Assembly: GCA_015257125.1 (NCBI GenBank)
Contig: JABZKU010000002.1
Span: 1 to 64,000 of the forward strand
Reading direction: 5' to 3'
Length of the DNA stretch: 64,000 nt
DNA from: Prevotellaceae bacterium
GTDB lineage: Bacteria > Bacteroidota > Bacteroidia > Bacteroidales > Bacteroidaceae
Below the pieces are notes generated by a model. It saw only the letters and a list, made by a program, of their open reading frames with translations, was not told where the DNA came from and did no database searches. Positions 25,163-35,878 of this stretch are shown here, one piece after another. Positions within the stretch are counted from its first letter, which is position 1. Each line of letters opens with the position of its first letter. The position numbers and the translations under genes were made by a program.

Positions 25163-26790
25163 AGTTTTCCTCCCTCGCAGCAAGGTTTTTGACGCTTGTC
25201 GTCGCCCTGCTTACCCTACTTCCCGCCACAGCGCAGCGACGTCGCGCACTCGATCAGCCCGATCCTGACTTGATGCGCAAACTGACCATCGCGCAGTTGG
25301 CCATCACACAACTCTACGTCGACAGTGTCGATCAGAAAAAACTCGTCGAAAATGCCATCAACGGCATGCTTTCGAAGTTAGACCCCCACTCGGCCTACTC
25401 CAATCCCGAAGAAACACGCCGCATGAACGAACCGCTCGAAGGCAACTTCGAAGGTATCGGCGTGCAGTTCAACATGCTCGAAGACACCCTCGTGGTGATT
25501 CAGACCATCGCCAAAGGGCCGTCGCAAAAAGCCGGCATCGTCAACGGCGACCGCATCGTCTCGGTCGACGGACGCCCCATCGCCGGCGTGAAACTCGACC
25601 GCGACAGCATCATGAAACTCCTGCGCGGCCCCAAAGGCACGAAGGTGAAGCTCGGCATCGTCCGCCCTTCTGTGCGCGAACCCCTCACCTTTGTCGTCAC
25701 CCGCGACAAGATTCCGATGAATACCCTCGATGCGGCTTACATGATCGCACCCGGTGTCGGCTACATCCGCCTCGATCGCTTCGGCGCCACCTCGGGAAAA
25801 GAAGTGCGTGACGCCATCCAGCAACTCAAAAAGCAGGGCATGAAAGACCTGCTCCTCGACTTGGAGAGCAACGGCGGCGGTTATCTCGGCGCCGCTGTGG
25901 AAGTGGCCAGCCAATTCCTCAACCCCAAAGATTTGGTGGTCTACACCGAAGGCCGCGCCACACCGAAACAAGTGTTTGATGCCCTCTCCGGCGGACTTTT
26001 CCACAAGGGACGTTTGGTTGTCCTCGTCGATGAGTTCAGTGCCTCGGCCGCCGAGATCGTTACCGGCGCCATGCAGGATCACGACCGCGGTTTGGTGGTC
26101 GGTCGCCGCACCTTCGGCAAGGGACTCGTGCAGCGCCCTATCGATCTGCCCGACGGCTCGATGATTCGCCTCACCACCAGCCACTATTACACCCCCTCCG
26201 GCCGCTGCATTCAGAAGCCCTACACGCCCGGCCAGAAGGAAGACTACTCACAAGACCTCGAAAAGCGATTTAAGCACGGCGAACTCCTCCATGCCGACTC
26301 CATTCACCTCGATTCCACGCAGGTGTTCAAAACCTTAGTGGAGGGTCGCAAGGTTTACGGCGGAGGCGGTATCATGCCCGACGTCTTCGTGCCGCTTGAC
26401 ACCGCGGCCTACACCAAATACTACATGGCCATGCGTCGCCACAACCTCTTCAACGACGCCGCCCTGCGCTATGTCGATCAAAACCGCACCACGCTCTTGG
26501 AGCGCTACAAGCGTTTCGACGATTTTGAGAAGAACTTTGAAGTGCCCGCCGAGCTCATTGCCCGCGTCGAGGCCGAGGCGGCCAAAAAGAACGTGAAGCC
26601 CAAAGACGAAGCCGAGCGCAAGGCCACGATAGACGACCTCAAATTCGTGCTGAAGTGCCTCATCGCCTACGATGTTTGGGATCGCAACGAGTATTATACA
26701 CTCGTCAACCGCAAAAACGATGTGGTGAAAGAAGCGCTCCGCCAACTTTCGGTGAATCGCAACATCCCCACCGGCACGCGCTCGCGCTAA
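25159..26790 (+). CDS. S41 family C-terminal processing peptidase (CtpA/Prc-like)
   Basis: 543-aa periplasmic serine protease. Signal peptide about 1-25 (LTLVVALLTLLPATAQ), PDZ domain about 95-180 (GIGVQFNMLEDTLVVIQTIA, GDRIVSVDG), catalytic domain with Ser in VDEFSASAAEIVTGAMQDHD and Lys in GRRTFGKGLVQRP, the usual Ser-Lys dyad, then a C-terminal helical extension. S41 enzymes trim or degrade envelope proteins recognised at their C-termini. Start overlaps coaD by 4 bp. A terminator follows at 26902-26945. Confidence 0.95.
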   Translation: MKFSSLAARFLTLVVALLTLLPATAQRRRALDQPDPDLMRKLTIAQLAITQLYVDSVDQKKLVENAINGMLSKLDPHSAYSNPEETRRMNEPLEGNFEGIGVQFNMLEDTLVVIQTIAKGPSQKAGIVNGDRIVSVDGRPIAGVKLDRDSIMKLLRGPKGTKVKLGIVRPSVREPLTFVVTRDKIPMNTLDAAYMIAPGVGYIRLDRFGATSGKEVRDAIQQLKKQGMKDLLLDLESNGGGYLGAAVEVASQFLNPKDLVVYTEGRATPKQVFDALSGGLFHKGRLVVLVDEFSASAAEIVTGAMQDHDRGLVVGRRTFGKGLVQRPIDLPDGSMIRLTTSHYYTPSGRCIQKPYTPGQKEDYSQDLEKRFKHGELLHADSIHLDSTQVFKTLVEGRKVYGGGGIMPDVFVPLDTAAYTKYYMAMRRHNLFNDAALRYVDQNRTTLLERYKRFDDFEKNFEVPAELIARVEAEAAKKNVKPKDEAERKATIDDLKFVLKCLIAYDVWDRNEYYTLVNRKNDVVKEALRQLSVNRNIPTGTRSR

Positions 26791-26901
26791 TCGGCGACCC
26801 ACTTCCCTCTCCGGCGATGCAAGGCGACGATTCCCGACGCCGGCGCGGCACTTTGCGTCCCCAACGGCGCGACCTGCTCCTGTGCACTGCCGACAAAAAT
26901 C

Positions 26902-26945
26902 AAAAACTCGGTGACCGAATCTCAATCGGCCACCGAGTTTTTTGT
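26902..26945 (+). terminator. Terminator of the S41 protease operon
   Basis: Stem 26902-26913 / 26931-26942 (AAAAACTCGGTG) extended by an inner CCGA/TCGG helix, followed by TTTTTTG. Classic intrinsic terminator. Confidence 0.88.
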
Positions 26946-27264
26946 CCTCAGACACTACTTATTGGGGAGGTAACTCACTCCCACGAACGAACTTACGTTG
27001 CTTACAGTTACCACACTGTGCTTTGCGAGTGCAACATGCACTACACGACGACATTTCGCCGCAACCTCCGAGCGCCCGGCGCATCGGTTTTCCGTCTTCC
27101 ACTGAGGCGGTGCCCTAAACTGCGAAACCCTTGTGTGCTTCATCGTAATAGATTCGGTAGTCAACCGGTTGGGACTCACCGCCGACCGCCCATTTTGACA
27201 AGCCTTATAAACAGGAACCAGTCGCTTGTCGGAGCGTGTTCGGCATCTTTGGGTTTCGAACACT

Positions 27265-27285
27265 GCAAAGTTGTGGACTTTTTGT
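27265..27285. repeat. Phased A/T-tract repeat, single unit
   Basis: GCAAAGTTGTGGACTTTTTG, one unit of the dispersed intergenic repeat. Confidence 0.35.
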
Positions 27286-27437
27286 GACACGGAGTGACAA
27301 ACGCCCGCAGGCTTGCGTTAATTCCTTCGTCGAAAGGGCATTTCGTGCGGATCGCTCGCGCCTTCGCGGCGAAAGCCGAGCGTTTTTTCGTAATTTCGCG
27401 CCGATTTCCCCTTCACTCCTCTTCTATTTTCTCCCCC

Positions 27438-28280
27438 ATGACCATTCTTCTCTTCAGCCTCATCCTGCTCATCGGTGCCTTTGCCGCCGGTTTGCTCGGC
27501 TCGCTCACCGGTTTGGGCGGCGGGGTGGTCGTCATCCCTCTGCTCACGCTCTGCTTCGGGGTCGACTTCCACTATGCCGTCGGCGCCGCCCTCGTGGCGT
27601 CGATCGCCACCTCCAGCGGTTCGGGCGCGGCCTACGTCAAAGAGGGCATCACCAACATCCGTTTGGGCATGCTCCTCGAGATCGCCACCACCCTCGGTGC
27701 GGTAGCCGGTGCCGCAGTGGCCGTCTATCTCAACAACTCCGTCTTGGCCGTCATCTTCGGCGGCGTGCTCATCCTCACCGCCCTCTCGCAGCGACGCAAA
27801 CACGAGGACCACTCGGGCGTGAAAGGCAGTGCCTTGGCCGAAAAGCTCAAACTCTACGGCACCTATCCCGACAAGAACGGACAACCCGTGCCCTACCAAC
27901 TCACCAACGTGGCGGGCGGCTTCGGTGTGATGCTCTTGGCCGGCCTGCTTTCGGGCATCCTCGGCATCGGATCGGGCGTGCTGAAAGTGCTGGCCATGGA
28001 CAACTGCATGAAAGTGCCGTTCAAAGTGAGCACCACCACGTCTAATTTCATGATCGGTGTCACTGCTTGCGCCTCGGCCGTGGTCTACATTCAGCGCGGC
28101 AACATCGTGCCGGGCATCGCCTTTCCCATCATGATCGGCGTTCTCCTCGGTGCGCTCACCGGCGCCCGCCTGCTCAAACGCATGGACGTGTCGTTGCTGC
28201 GCAAAATCTTCTTCTTCGCCATTCTCGCCGTCGCCCTCAACATGATCTACATGGGCTTCACCGGCGGACTCAACCACTAA
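27438..28280 (+). CDS. TauE/SafE-type (DUF81) membrane exporter
   Basis: 280-aa polytopic inner-membrane protein with about seven or eight hydrophobic helices and the family hallmarks AGLLGSLTGLGGGVVVIPLL at the N-terminus and SGILGIGSGVLKVLAMD in the second half, the duplicated glycine-rich motif of the TauE/SafE/YfcA family. Members export sulfite, sulfoacetate or other small anions. ATG 27438 is chosen since it opens the first membrane helix. It is followed after 13 bp by a DUF1634 membrane protein, a known pairing in prokaryotes. Substrate not determinable. Confidence 0.92.
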   Translation: MTILLFSLILLIGAFAAGLLGSLTGLGGGVVVIPLLTLCFGVDFHYAVGAALVASIATSSGSGAAYVKEGITNIRLGMLLEIATTLGAVAGAAVAVYLNNSVLAVIFGGVLILTALSQRRKHEDHSGVKGSALAEKLKLYGTYPDKNGQPVPYQLTNVAGGFGVMLLAGLLSGILGIGSGVLKVLAMDNCMKVPFKVSTTTSNFMIGVTACASAVVYIQRGNIVPGIAFPIMIGVLLGALTGARLLKRMDVSLLRKIFFFAILAVALNMIYMGFTGGLNH

Positions 28281-28293
28281 TGCCTCGCCCACA

Positions 28294-28671
28294 ATGAAAC
28301 TCGACATCCAACAACTCATCGGCAACACCCTGCGCCGCGGTGTCACGCTGGCTTGCCTGCTGGCTGCGCTGGGCGGGCTCTACTATCTGGTGACACACGG
28401 CGGAGAACCCGTGCCCGACTATCGTCATTTCGACCCAACCACAGCGGCCGCGCAGACCCATTTCACCACCCTGACGGGCATCGTGCGCGGTGTGGCGGCC
28501 TTCGACGCCTACAGCTGCATTCAGCTCGGCGTGGTGGCGCTCATCCTCACTCCCATCCTGCGCGTGGTGCTCTCGCTCCTCGACTTCACCCTCGAGCGCG
28601 ATTGGCTCTATGCCGGCATCACCGCCACCGTACTGGCCGTGATCGTCGTTAACTCCATCGGCGGATTTTGA
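28294..28671 (+). CDS. DUF1634 family membrane protein
   Basis: 125-aa protein with three predicted membrane helices (about 15-35, 70-95, 105-122), including IVRGVAAFDAYSCIQLGVVA, typical of DUF1634. Genes of this family are repeatedly found beside TauE/SafE exporters, here 13 bp downstream, so it probably forms part of the same transporter. A terminator lies at 28751-28796. Confidence 0.85.
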   Translation: MKLDIQQLIGNTLRRGVTLACLLAALGGLYYLVTHGGEPVPDYRHFDPTTAAAQTHFTTLTGIVRGVAAFDAYSCIQLGVVALILTPILRVVLSLLDFTLERDWLYAGITATVLAVIVVNSIGGF

Positions 28672-28731
28672 AAAGTGGACACATTTTGCTTGAAAACGCT
28701 CCACTTTTCGGCAAAAGCCCACAACTTTTTT
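28670..28731. repeat. Phased 21-22 bp intergenic repeat, locus C
   Basis: Three units immediately after the DUF1634 stop: GAAAAGTGGACACATTTTG, GAAAACGCTCCACTTTTC, and AAAAGCCCACAACTTTTTT. Confidence 0.6.
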
Positions 28732-28750
28732 CCCCTGATTATGAGCATTC

Positions 28751-28796
28751 AAGCACCCCAACGTGGTTCTCTTTAGCCGCTTTGGGGTGCTTTTCT
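28751..28796 (+). terminator. Terminator of the TauE-DUF1634 operon
   Basis: 11-bp stem AAGCACCCCAA (28751-28761) with 28782-28792, followed by a short T-run (CTTTTC). Confidence 0.8.
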
Positions 28797-28865
28797 GTTG
28801 TTTTATTTGCCCCGAAGAAAAGAAATTCGCATATTCGCAGTAAGTTTCATTCTAATATATGTTGT

Positions 28866-30104
28866 ATGGTTAAATCTTTACTCTCTATCGCAATGTTCTT
28901 GGCCACCGGTCTCACGGCTGCTGCTCAAGACAATCTCGTGAAGAACGGCGACTTCGAAAGCTGGGACGGCGGTGCCCCCGCACAATGGCAGAAAAGTGGC
29001 AAAGGAAGCCCCTCGAATGCCACGGTGAAGGAAGCCGCAGAAGGCCGCAGCGGAAAGGCGCTCGAAGTAGAGCACAAGGGCAAAGGCAAAAACGCTCAGA
29101 ATTCGCGCTACCACTGCGATGCGCTCCAGCTCAAGGCCGGCAATTACACCCTTTCGTTCTATGCCAAAGCGGCAAGTAAGGGAGTGGTCAGCGGCGGTTG
29201 GCACCCCACCGGAGCAACCGGCGTGAAAGGCTACAACTACGGCCAAGAGCTCGAAGTCGACAACAACGAGTGGAAGCAATTCACCTTCCAATTCACCTTG
29301 GACAAGGATGCTTCGATCGACGTATTTGTCGTGAACAAGCAAAAATCGGAAGGCGCTGTCCTCTTTGACGACGTGACGCTCACGGCCGTCGGCACAACGC
29401 CCGCTCCCGATCCTAAACCGGAACCCAAACCTCAGCCCAAGCCCACGCCTGACCCCAAGCCCGAACCCAAACCTACGCCCGATCCCAAACCGGAAATGCC
29501 CGTCGGCGCCACCGTTTACGAAAAGGCACTCACCGACAACATCGAAGGCTGGACGCTCCAACAGGGCGAAGTCCCCGAAGGTTTGACCGCCGTTTGGATG
29601 CAACATTCCAAATACGGTTTGAAAGCAACGGGACATTACGGCGGCAAAACCGGAAAGAACGCCGACACGGAAGCGTGGGCCATCTCTCCCGAGGTGGAAC
29701 TCAAGAAGACTTCATTCCTCACCTTCGAGCACGCCCTCGGCTTTAAGACCGAAGCTTCGACCCAAGGGCTCTACATCCGCGAAGGTGCTACGGGCGAATG
29801 GCAACCCCTCGAAGTGAAGACGTGGCCGACCGGAAAGAACTTCACTTATGTGAACTCCGGGGTAATTGATCTGAAGGACTACAAGGGCAAGAAGGTACAA
29901 TTCGGCTTCAAGTACACCAGCACGACGGAAGGCGCTGCCACTTGGGAAATCAAGAACTTCAAGGTGGTTGAATCCCCCGACGCCGTGAACCGCGTGAACG
30001 CTCGCAGCGGTCGCACCGTGATCTTCGACCTCAACGGCCGTCGCGTCGAAAAGGCTGAACGCGGTGTCTACATCATCAACGGTGTGAAGACCGTCGTACG
30101 CTAA
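28866..30104 (+). CDS. Secreted carbohydrate-binding-like / choice-of-anchor protein with T9SS-type tail
   Basis: 412-aa exported protein, no catalytic motif seen. Signal peptide about 1-21 (SLLSIAMFLATGLTAAAQ); a CBM-like beta-sandwich about 22-175 (NLVKNGDFESWDGGAPAQWQ, GNYTLSFYAKA, VLFDDVTLTAVG); a Pro/Lys/Asp linker of P-K-P-x repeats about 180-212; a second jelly-roll domain of choice-of-anchor type about 215-375 (TEAWAISPEVELKKTSFLTF, GAATWEIKNFKVVE); and a T9SS-like tail FDLNGRRVEKAERGVYIING. ATG 28866 opens the signal peptide. Probably a surface adhesin or glycan-binding protein; monocistronic with its own terminator. Confidence 0.8.
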   Translation: MVKSLLSIAMFLATGLTAAAQDNLVKNGDFESWDGGAPAQWQKSGKGSPSNATVKEAAEGRSGKALEVEHKGKGKNAQNSRYHCDALQLKAGNYTLSFYAKAASKGVVSGGWHPTGATGVKGYNYGQELEVDNNEWKQFTFQFTLDKDASIDVFVVNKQKSEGAVLFDDVTLTAVGTTPAPDPKPEPKPQPKPTPDPKPEPKPTPDPKPEMPVGATVYEKALTDNIEGWTLQQGEVPEGLTAVWMQHSKYGLKATGHYGGKTGKNADTEAWAISPEVELKKTSFLTFEHALGFKTEASTQGLYIREGATGEWQPLEVKTWPTGKNFTYVNSGVIDLKDYKGKKVQFGFKYTSTTEGAATWEIKNFKVVESPDAVNRVNARSGRTVIFDLNGRRVEKAERGVYIINGVKTVVR

Positions 30105-30149
30105 TCGACGCCCTAACTCACCACCGCCTCGCGCGGTGACGCTTATGCT

Positions 30150-30194
30150 CCGCTCCTCAACGATCGGTATTCCCGACCGTCGAGGGGCGGTTTT
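30150..30194 (+). terminator. Terminator of the secreted CBM-like protein gene
   Basis: Stem CCGCTCCTC (30150-30158) with GAGGGGCGG (30182-30190), containing an inner hairpin, followed by TTTTG. Confidence 0.7.
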
Positions 30195-30312
30195 GCTTTC
30201 GCGGCACGTCATTTTTGGCCTTAGGAAAGCAACATTGGCGCACAAACGACTTTTCCGCGCCTATCTGCGTGAAATACTGCACAAAAGGACAACGCACCTC
30301 GGGGCTTTTTCG

Positions 30313-30320
30313 TACTTTTG
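30313..30320 (+). promoter_or_regulatory. Promoter -7 box of fhs
   Basis: TACTTTTG followed by C, exact TAnnTTTG, 79 bp before the ATG at 30399. No clear -33 element. Confidence 0.6.
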
Positions 30321-30398
30321 CAATGCCTTCTCACCCTTTTCGCGTGAGAGGGTCACACTTTTGCCTTATTCTTTCACCCCCTCCCCCTCAACCCTTAT

Positions 30399-32066
30399 AT
30401 GACCGACCTCGAAATTGCCCACTCCACCCCGCTGCTTCCCATCCGCGACGTGGCCGCCCAAATCGGCATCGACGAAACGGACTTGGAACAGCACGGCAAA
30501 TACATCGCAAAAGTGCCCCTGCGCCTCATCGACGAAGCGCAAGCGCACAATAGCCGCCTCATCCTCGTCACCTCGATTTCGGCCACCCGTGCCGGTATCG
30601 GCAAGACCACCGTCTCGATCGGACTCGCCCTCGGGCTGAACCGCATCGGCCGCAAAACGGTCGTTGCCCTGCGCGAACCCTCGCTCGGCCCCTGTTTCGG
30701 CATGAAAGGCGGCGCAGCCGGCGGCGGACACGCCCAAGTGCTGCCCATGGAGAAGATCAATCTCCACTTCACCGGCGACTTCCACGCTATCACCGCAGCG
30801 CACAACATGATTGCGGCGCTGCTCGACAACTACCTCTACCAGCATCGCGCCGAAGGCTTCGGATTGAAAGAAGTGCTTTGGCGTCGTGTGCTCGATGTCA
30901 ACGACCGTTCGCTTCGCAGCATCGTCACCGGGCTCGGCCCGTCGGTCAACGGTATCCCCACACAAGCCGGTTTCGACATCACCCCCGCCAGCGAACTCAT
31001 GGCCATCCTCTGTTTGGCTGCCGACGAGGCCGACCTGCGCCGCCGCATTGAGAACATTCTCCTCGGCTATCGCTACGACGGCTCGCCCTTCACGGTGAAG
31101 GATCTCGGCGTGGCGGGCGGTATCGTGGTGCTCCTCAAAGATGCGCTCGAACCCAATCTCGTGCAGACGACGGAGAACACCCCCGCCTTCGTACACGGCG
31201 GTCCCTTTGCCAACATCGCCCACGGTTGCAATACCGTTGTGGCCACGAAAATGGCGATGTCGCACGCCGACTACGTCATTACCGAAGCGGGCTTCGGCGC
31301 CGACCTCGGAGCGGAGAAGTTCTACGACATCAAATGCCGCAAAGCCGGCCTGCAACCTGCACTCACCGTGCTGGTGGCCACGGCACAAGGCCTGAAGATG
31401 CACGGCGGTGTGCCCCTCGACCAAATCGCACAGCCCAATCTCGAAGGACTTCGCGCCGGACTGCCCAACCTCGACAAGCACCTGCGCAACCTCCGCTCGT
31501 TCGGCCAAAATGTGGTGATTGTTTTCAACCGCTTTGCCGCCGACACCGACGAAGAAATGGCGCTCCTGCGCCAACACTGCGAAGAGGTGCTCGAAGCGCC
31601 CTTCGTGATCAACAACGCCTATGCCGAAGGCGGCGCCGGCGCTGAGGAGATGGCACAGATCGTGGTCGACGCCGTCGAAAAAACGCCCTCTGCCCCCCTG
31701 CGCTTTGCCTACGAAGACAGCGACAACCTGCGCACGAAGATCGAAAAGGTGGCGCGCCACCTCTACGGTGCGGCCACGGTGACCTTCGCCAAACCCGCAC
31801 TCACGCGCCTGCGCCTTGCCGAATCGCTCGGTATGAGCCACTTCCCCGTGTGCATCGCCAAGACGCAATTCTCCTTCTCGGACGATCCCACACGCTACGG
31901 CGCGGCCGAAGGCTTCGACTTCCTCATTCGCGACATCGTGATCAACGCGGGTGCAGAAATGATCGTGGCCGTGGCCGGCGACATCATGCGCATGCCCGGA
32001 CTGCCCAAGGCACCGCAAGCCCTCAACATTGATTATGTCAACGGAGAAATCACAGGACTGAGCTGA
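30399..32066 (+). CDS. fhs: Formate-tetrahydrofolate ligase
   Basis: 555-aa cytosolic enzyme making 10-formyl-THF from formate, THF and ATP; feeds one-carbon metabolism and purine synthesis. The P-loop region is ATRAGIGKTTVSIGLALGL, followed by the strongly conserved REPSLGPCFGMKGGAAGGGH and MEKINLHFTGDFHAITAAHN; later EAGFGADLGAEKFYDIKCRK is also typical. Length matches the family (about 556). The stop TGA shares a base with the ATG of the following kinase gene (TGATG), indicating coupled translation. Confidence 0.97.
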   Translation: MTDLEIAHSTPLLPIRDVAAQIGIDETDLEQHGKYIAKVPLRLIDEAQAHNSRLILVTSISATRAGIGKTTVSIGLALGLNRIGRKTVVALREPSLGPCFGMKGGAAGGGHAQVLPMEKINLHFTGDFHAITAAHNMIAALLDNYLYQHRAEGFGLKEVLWRRVLDVNDRSLRSIVTGLGPSVNGIPTQAGFDITPASELMAILCLAADEADLRRRIENILLGYRYDGSPFTVKDLGVAGGIVVLLKDALEPNLVQTTENTPAFVHGGPFANIAHGCNTVVATKMAMSHADYVITEAGFGADLGAEKFYDIKCRKAGLQPALTVLVATAQGLKMHGGVPLDQIAQPNLEGLRAGLPNLDKHLRNLRSFGQNVVIVFNRFAADTDEEMALLRQHCEEVLEAPFVINNAYAEGGAGAEEMAQIVVDAVEKTPSAPLRFAYEDSDNLRTKIEKVARHLYGAATVTFAKPALTRLRLAESLGMSHFPVCIAKTQFSFSDDPTRYGAAEGFDFLIRDIVINAGAEMIVAVAGDIMRMPGLPKAPQALNIDYVNGEITGLS

Positions 32067-32803
32067 TGCAAATCGTACTTAACCCCAAATACCACCAATT
32101 GCACGATGAACTCTTGCAGGTGGCACGGAACTTTGAGAGTTCCGGAAAGGAAATCTACCATGGGCGCAACGTCATTCGCCTTGTCGAAATCGACGGTCTT
32201 CGCCTCGCCGTGAAACGCTACGGACGCATGCCACTCAAACACCGCGTGGCTACCCGTTTCTACAAAACGAACAAGGCCAAACGCGCCTTTGTCACCTCAC
32301 TGATGCTCAAAGAGCGCAGTTTCGAAAGCCCCGAAGCGGTGGCTTTCCTCTGTGATCGCCACGGCTTGCTCGACGCCACTCATTATTATGTGAGCATCTA
32401 TTCGGACTACCGCCACTCGATGCGCGACATCCCCACGCTCGACGGGGCTTTCCGCGAAGAGGTGACGAAGAGTTTCGCCCGTTTCGCCGCACAACTCCAC
32501 AACAGTGGTTTTTTGCATAAGGACTTCTCCGCGGGCAATATCCTCTTCGACCGCATCGACGAGCGCTTCCATTTCTCGCTCCTCGACACCAATGCTCTCA
32601 AATGGGGCAAAAAGATCAGTGTGGAGCGCGGTTGCAAAAATCTCGGCCGCCTGGTGGGGCCACCGGAGTTCTTTGAGAGCCTCGGCCGCCACTATGCCGA
32701 CCACCGTCAGGCAGATCCGCAGCAATGCATCAACCTGATCAAGGCCGCCCGCGACGATTATCGCAGTCGGCCGCACCCCCACCACCAACCTCTATTCGAC
32801 TAA
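32066..32803 (+). CDS. Kdo/WaaP-type (lipopolysaccharide kinase family) protein
   Basis: 245-aa protein-kinase-like fold. Lys in GLRLAVKRYG (about 50) and the catalytic-loop motif LHKDFSAGNILFDRID (about 149-164), followed by LLDTNALKWGK in place of DFG, fit the Kdo/WaaP/RIO-like small-molecule kinases that phosphorylate lipopolysaccharide core sugars. It overlaps fhs by one base, an unexpected functional neighbour. Acceptor substrate unknown. A hairpin without T-run follows (32807-32841). Confidence 0.8.
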   Translation: MQIVLNPKYHQLHDELLQVARNFESSGKEIYHGRNVIRLVEIDGLRLAVKRYGRMPLKHRVATRFYKTNKAKRAFVTSLMLKERSFESPEAVAFLCDRHGLLDATHYYVSIYSDYRHSMRDIPTLDGAFREEVTKSFARFAAQLHNSGFLHKDFSAGNILFDRIDERFHFSLLDTNALKWGKKISVERGCKNLGRLVGPPEFFESLGRHYADHRQADPQQCINLIKAARDDYRSRPHPHHQPLFD

Positions 32804-32902
32804 ACACAGCGCCGTCCCGCCGTTTTGGTAGGGCGGCGCTGCCTGCCGAATAAATCCCCCACATTCATTCGCAAACATCACAACACACAAACACCCTTTC
32901 AT

Positions 32903-34774
<1,872 letters not shown>

Positions 34775-35016
34775 TCGGAACTCTGCCGCCGCGCATCACC
34801 ACTTCCCACACACTACCCACAAGTGAGGAGCCGATACCTACTTTTTTGTGAAAGAATGCGATGCATACTCACTGAAAATTGGCCATATCGGAACAAAAAC
34901 TCACGTTACCCCACTGACAAACAAGCACTTGCAACAGAAACACGGCATTTATATACGCCAACTGCACGAAATGGCACACTCACTCGCCGACCGTGCAAAA
35001 TCACTGCAAGTGGGTA

Positions 35017-35047
35017 TTGCCAAAGGTAGAAAAAGTGTCTACCTTTG
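35017..35047 (+). promoter_or_regulatory. Promoter of the candidate small RNA
   Basis: TTG (35017-35019, in GTGGGTATTGC), 20-bp spacer, TACCTTTG (35040-35047) and C. The -33 neighbourhood shares 11 bp exactly with the feoAB promoter. Confidence 0.7.
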
Positions 35048-35053
35048 CAGTGC

Positions 35054-35173
35054 ATTCTGATAGAAGGAACCAGTGCTCCGGCAACGGTTGTCCGTCAGAG
35101 TAAGAATTTAAATTGTTATGTCTATGTTCGAAAGATGGCTGTCCTCAGCGGAGGATGGCCACTTTTGTTTTTT
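35054..35173 (+). ncRNA. Candidate small RNA, about 120 nt
   Basis: A consensus promoter ends 6 bp upstream, and a strong hairpin with T-run closes the interval (35137-35173). It does not show SRP RNA, 6S, tmRNA or RNase P signatures. An ATG-TCT-ATG start lies just before the terminator stem (35118), but the frame runs through the hairpin, so a leader peptide or attenuator is an alternative. Ends are estimated from the promoter and terminator. Confidence 0.5.
35137..35173 (+). terminator. Intrinsic terminator of the candidate small RNA
   Basis: 10-bp stem GGCTGTCCTC (35137-35146) with GAGGATGGCC (35151-35160), two wobble pairs, AGCG loop, followed by ACTTTTGTTTTTT. Confidence 0.75.
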
Positions 35174-35187
35174 CGCCGGCTCTCGCC

Positions 35188-35251
35188 CGCTGCGAGCGGG
35201 CTTGCAGGGACTATTCGTGGGGCAAGATCAGACGCTGCGAGCGGGCTTGCA
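35188..35251. repeat. Two 19-bp direct repeats
   Basis: CGCTGCGAGCGGGCTTGCA occurs exactly at 35188-35206 and 35233-35251, 45 bp apart. Function unknown; may be a local duplication. Confidence 0.6.
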
Positions 35252-35271
35252 AAGCGCCAAAGCGCGACACC

Positions 35272-35338
35272 GCCCAAAAGTGGCCGACAAGGCGAGAAAA
35301 GTCGCCAAGTTTTCGGCAAAAGGAACGCGCACTTTTTA
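35272..35338. repeat. Phased 21-22 bp intergenic repeat, locus D
   Basis: Three units with 21-bp period: CCCAAAAGTGGCCGACAAGG, GAGAAAAGTCGCCAAGTTTTC, GCAAAAGGAACGCGCACTTTT (shown in pieces, adjacent in the sequence). Confidence 0.55.
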
Positions 35339-35544
35339 TGGATAGGCGGCCGTTTTTTCATCAATCCGAAGCGAATGTCAAAACAAAATGGCTACATTTG
35401 CGCAAAACGTGCGCCAACCTGCGTCGGCCTGCCGCATTTTGCTGCCGAGGGTGCACACCGACATCGCACCGATGGCCGTTAGGCTGCGCCCAAGCGAAGA
35501 AGATGCGTTGGTTCTCCATTTAACTCTCTTCAAATTTAGCACTG

Positions 35545-35841
35545 ATGAAATTCTCCTTCCCCCAAATCCTCCTGCCGGCTCTGACCGCCCTGCTCGTGGC
35601 CTGCCTCTTGCCGCTGCCCTACGGCTTCTACGTTCTCGTTCGCTTCGTTGCGGCGGGTGCTTTTGCCCTGCTTGCAGTCGATGCCTTCGATCGGGCGAGC
35701 AACAACAGGGCGTGGGCTTTCGTGGCGCTGGCGCTGCTCTTTCAGCCTTTCTTCAAGCTCGCGCTCGGCCGCCCCTTGTGGAACATCGTCGATGTGGCGG
35801 TGGCCGGTTGGCTCCTCTATTTGTGGCTGAAAGGACGATGA
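35545..35841 (+). CDS. Small integral membrane protein, 98 aa
   Basis: Protein of unknown function with about four short hydrophobic helices (IILLPALTALLVACLLPLP region, FVAAGAFALLAVDAF, WAFVALALLFQPFF, IVDVAVAGWLLYLWL). The stretch LLFQPFFKLALGRPLWNIVD is of a kind seen in small Bacteroidota and proteobacterial membrane proteins of about this size (DUF6804-like), but the assignment is tentative. A strong terminator follows 37 bp after the stop. No partner gene next to it. Confidence 0.65.
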   Translation: MKFSFPQILLPALTALLVACLLPLPYGFYVLVRFVAAGAFALLAVDAFDRASNNRAWAFVALALLFQPFFKLALGRPLWNIVDVAVAGWLLYLWLKGR

Positions 35842-35878
35842 AGCTGCCCCACGCGCCTCAACTTGCGCCCAAAAGCGG

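Larger units (their letters stand above)
26791..27437. other. Intergenic region after the coaD-S41 operon
   Basis: Contains the operon terminator (26902-26945), one unit of the A/T-tract repeat (27265-27285) and a TAATTTCG near-consensus -7 box (27391-27398) for the TauE-like gene. A minus-strand frame of about 110 codons (26955-27290) has no recognisable features and is not called. Confidence 0.5.
34775..35544. other. Intergenic region of about 770 bp with candidate small RNA
   Basis: No protein gene called. It contains a promoter (35017-35047), a candidate small RNA (35054-35173), two 19-bp direct repeats (35188-35206, 35233-35251) and a phased-repeat array (35272-35338). Confidence 0.55.

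Noticed and set aside
27240..27270. GTTCGAAA word resembling a tRNA T-loop
   Set aside because: No acceptor, D or anticodon arms can be folded around it on either strand.
26955..27290. 111-codon minus-strand frame in the gap after the S41 protease operon
   Set aside because: No homology pattern, signal or promoter; composition like surrounding non-coding DNA.
32807..32841. Hairpin after the Kdo/WaaP-like kinase gene
   Set aside because: Stem is good (CAGCGCCG with one bulge) but no T-run follows, so it is not called a terminator.
35118..35345. 75-codon frame starting just before the small RNA terminator
   Set aside because: It runs through the terminator stem and the direct repeats; basic random composition. 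Kept only as an alternative leader-peptide idea.
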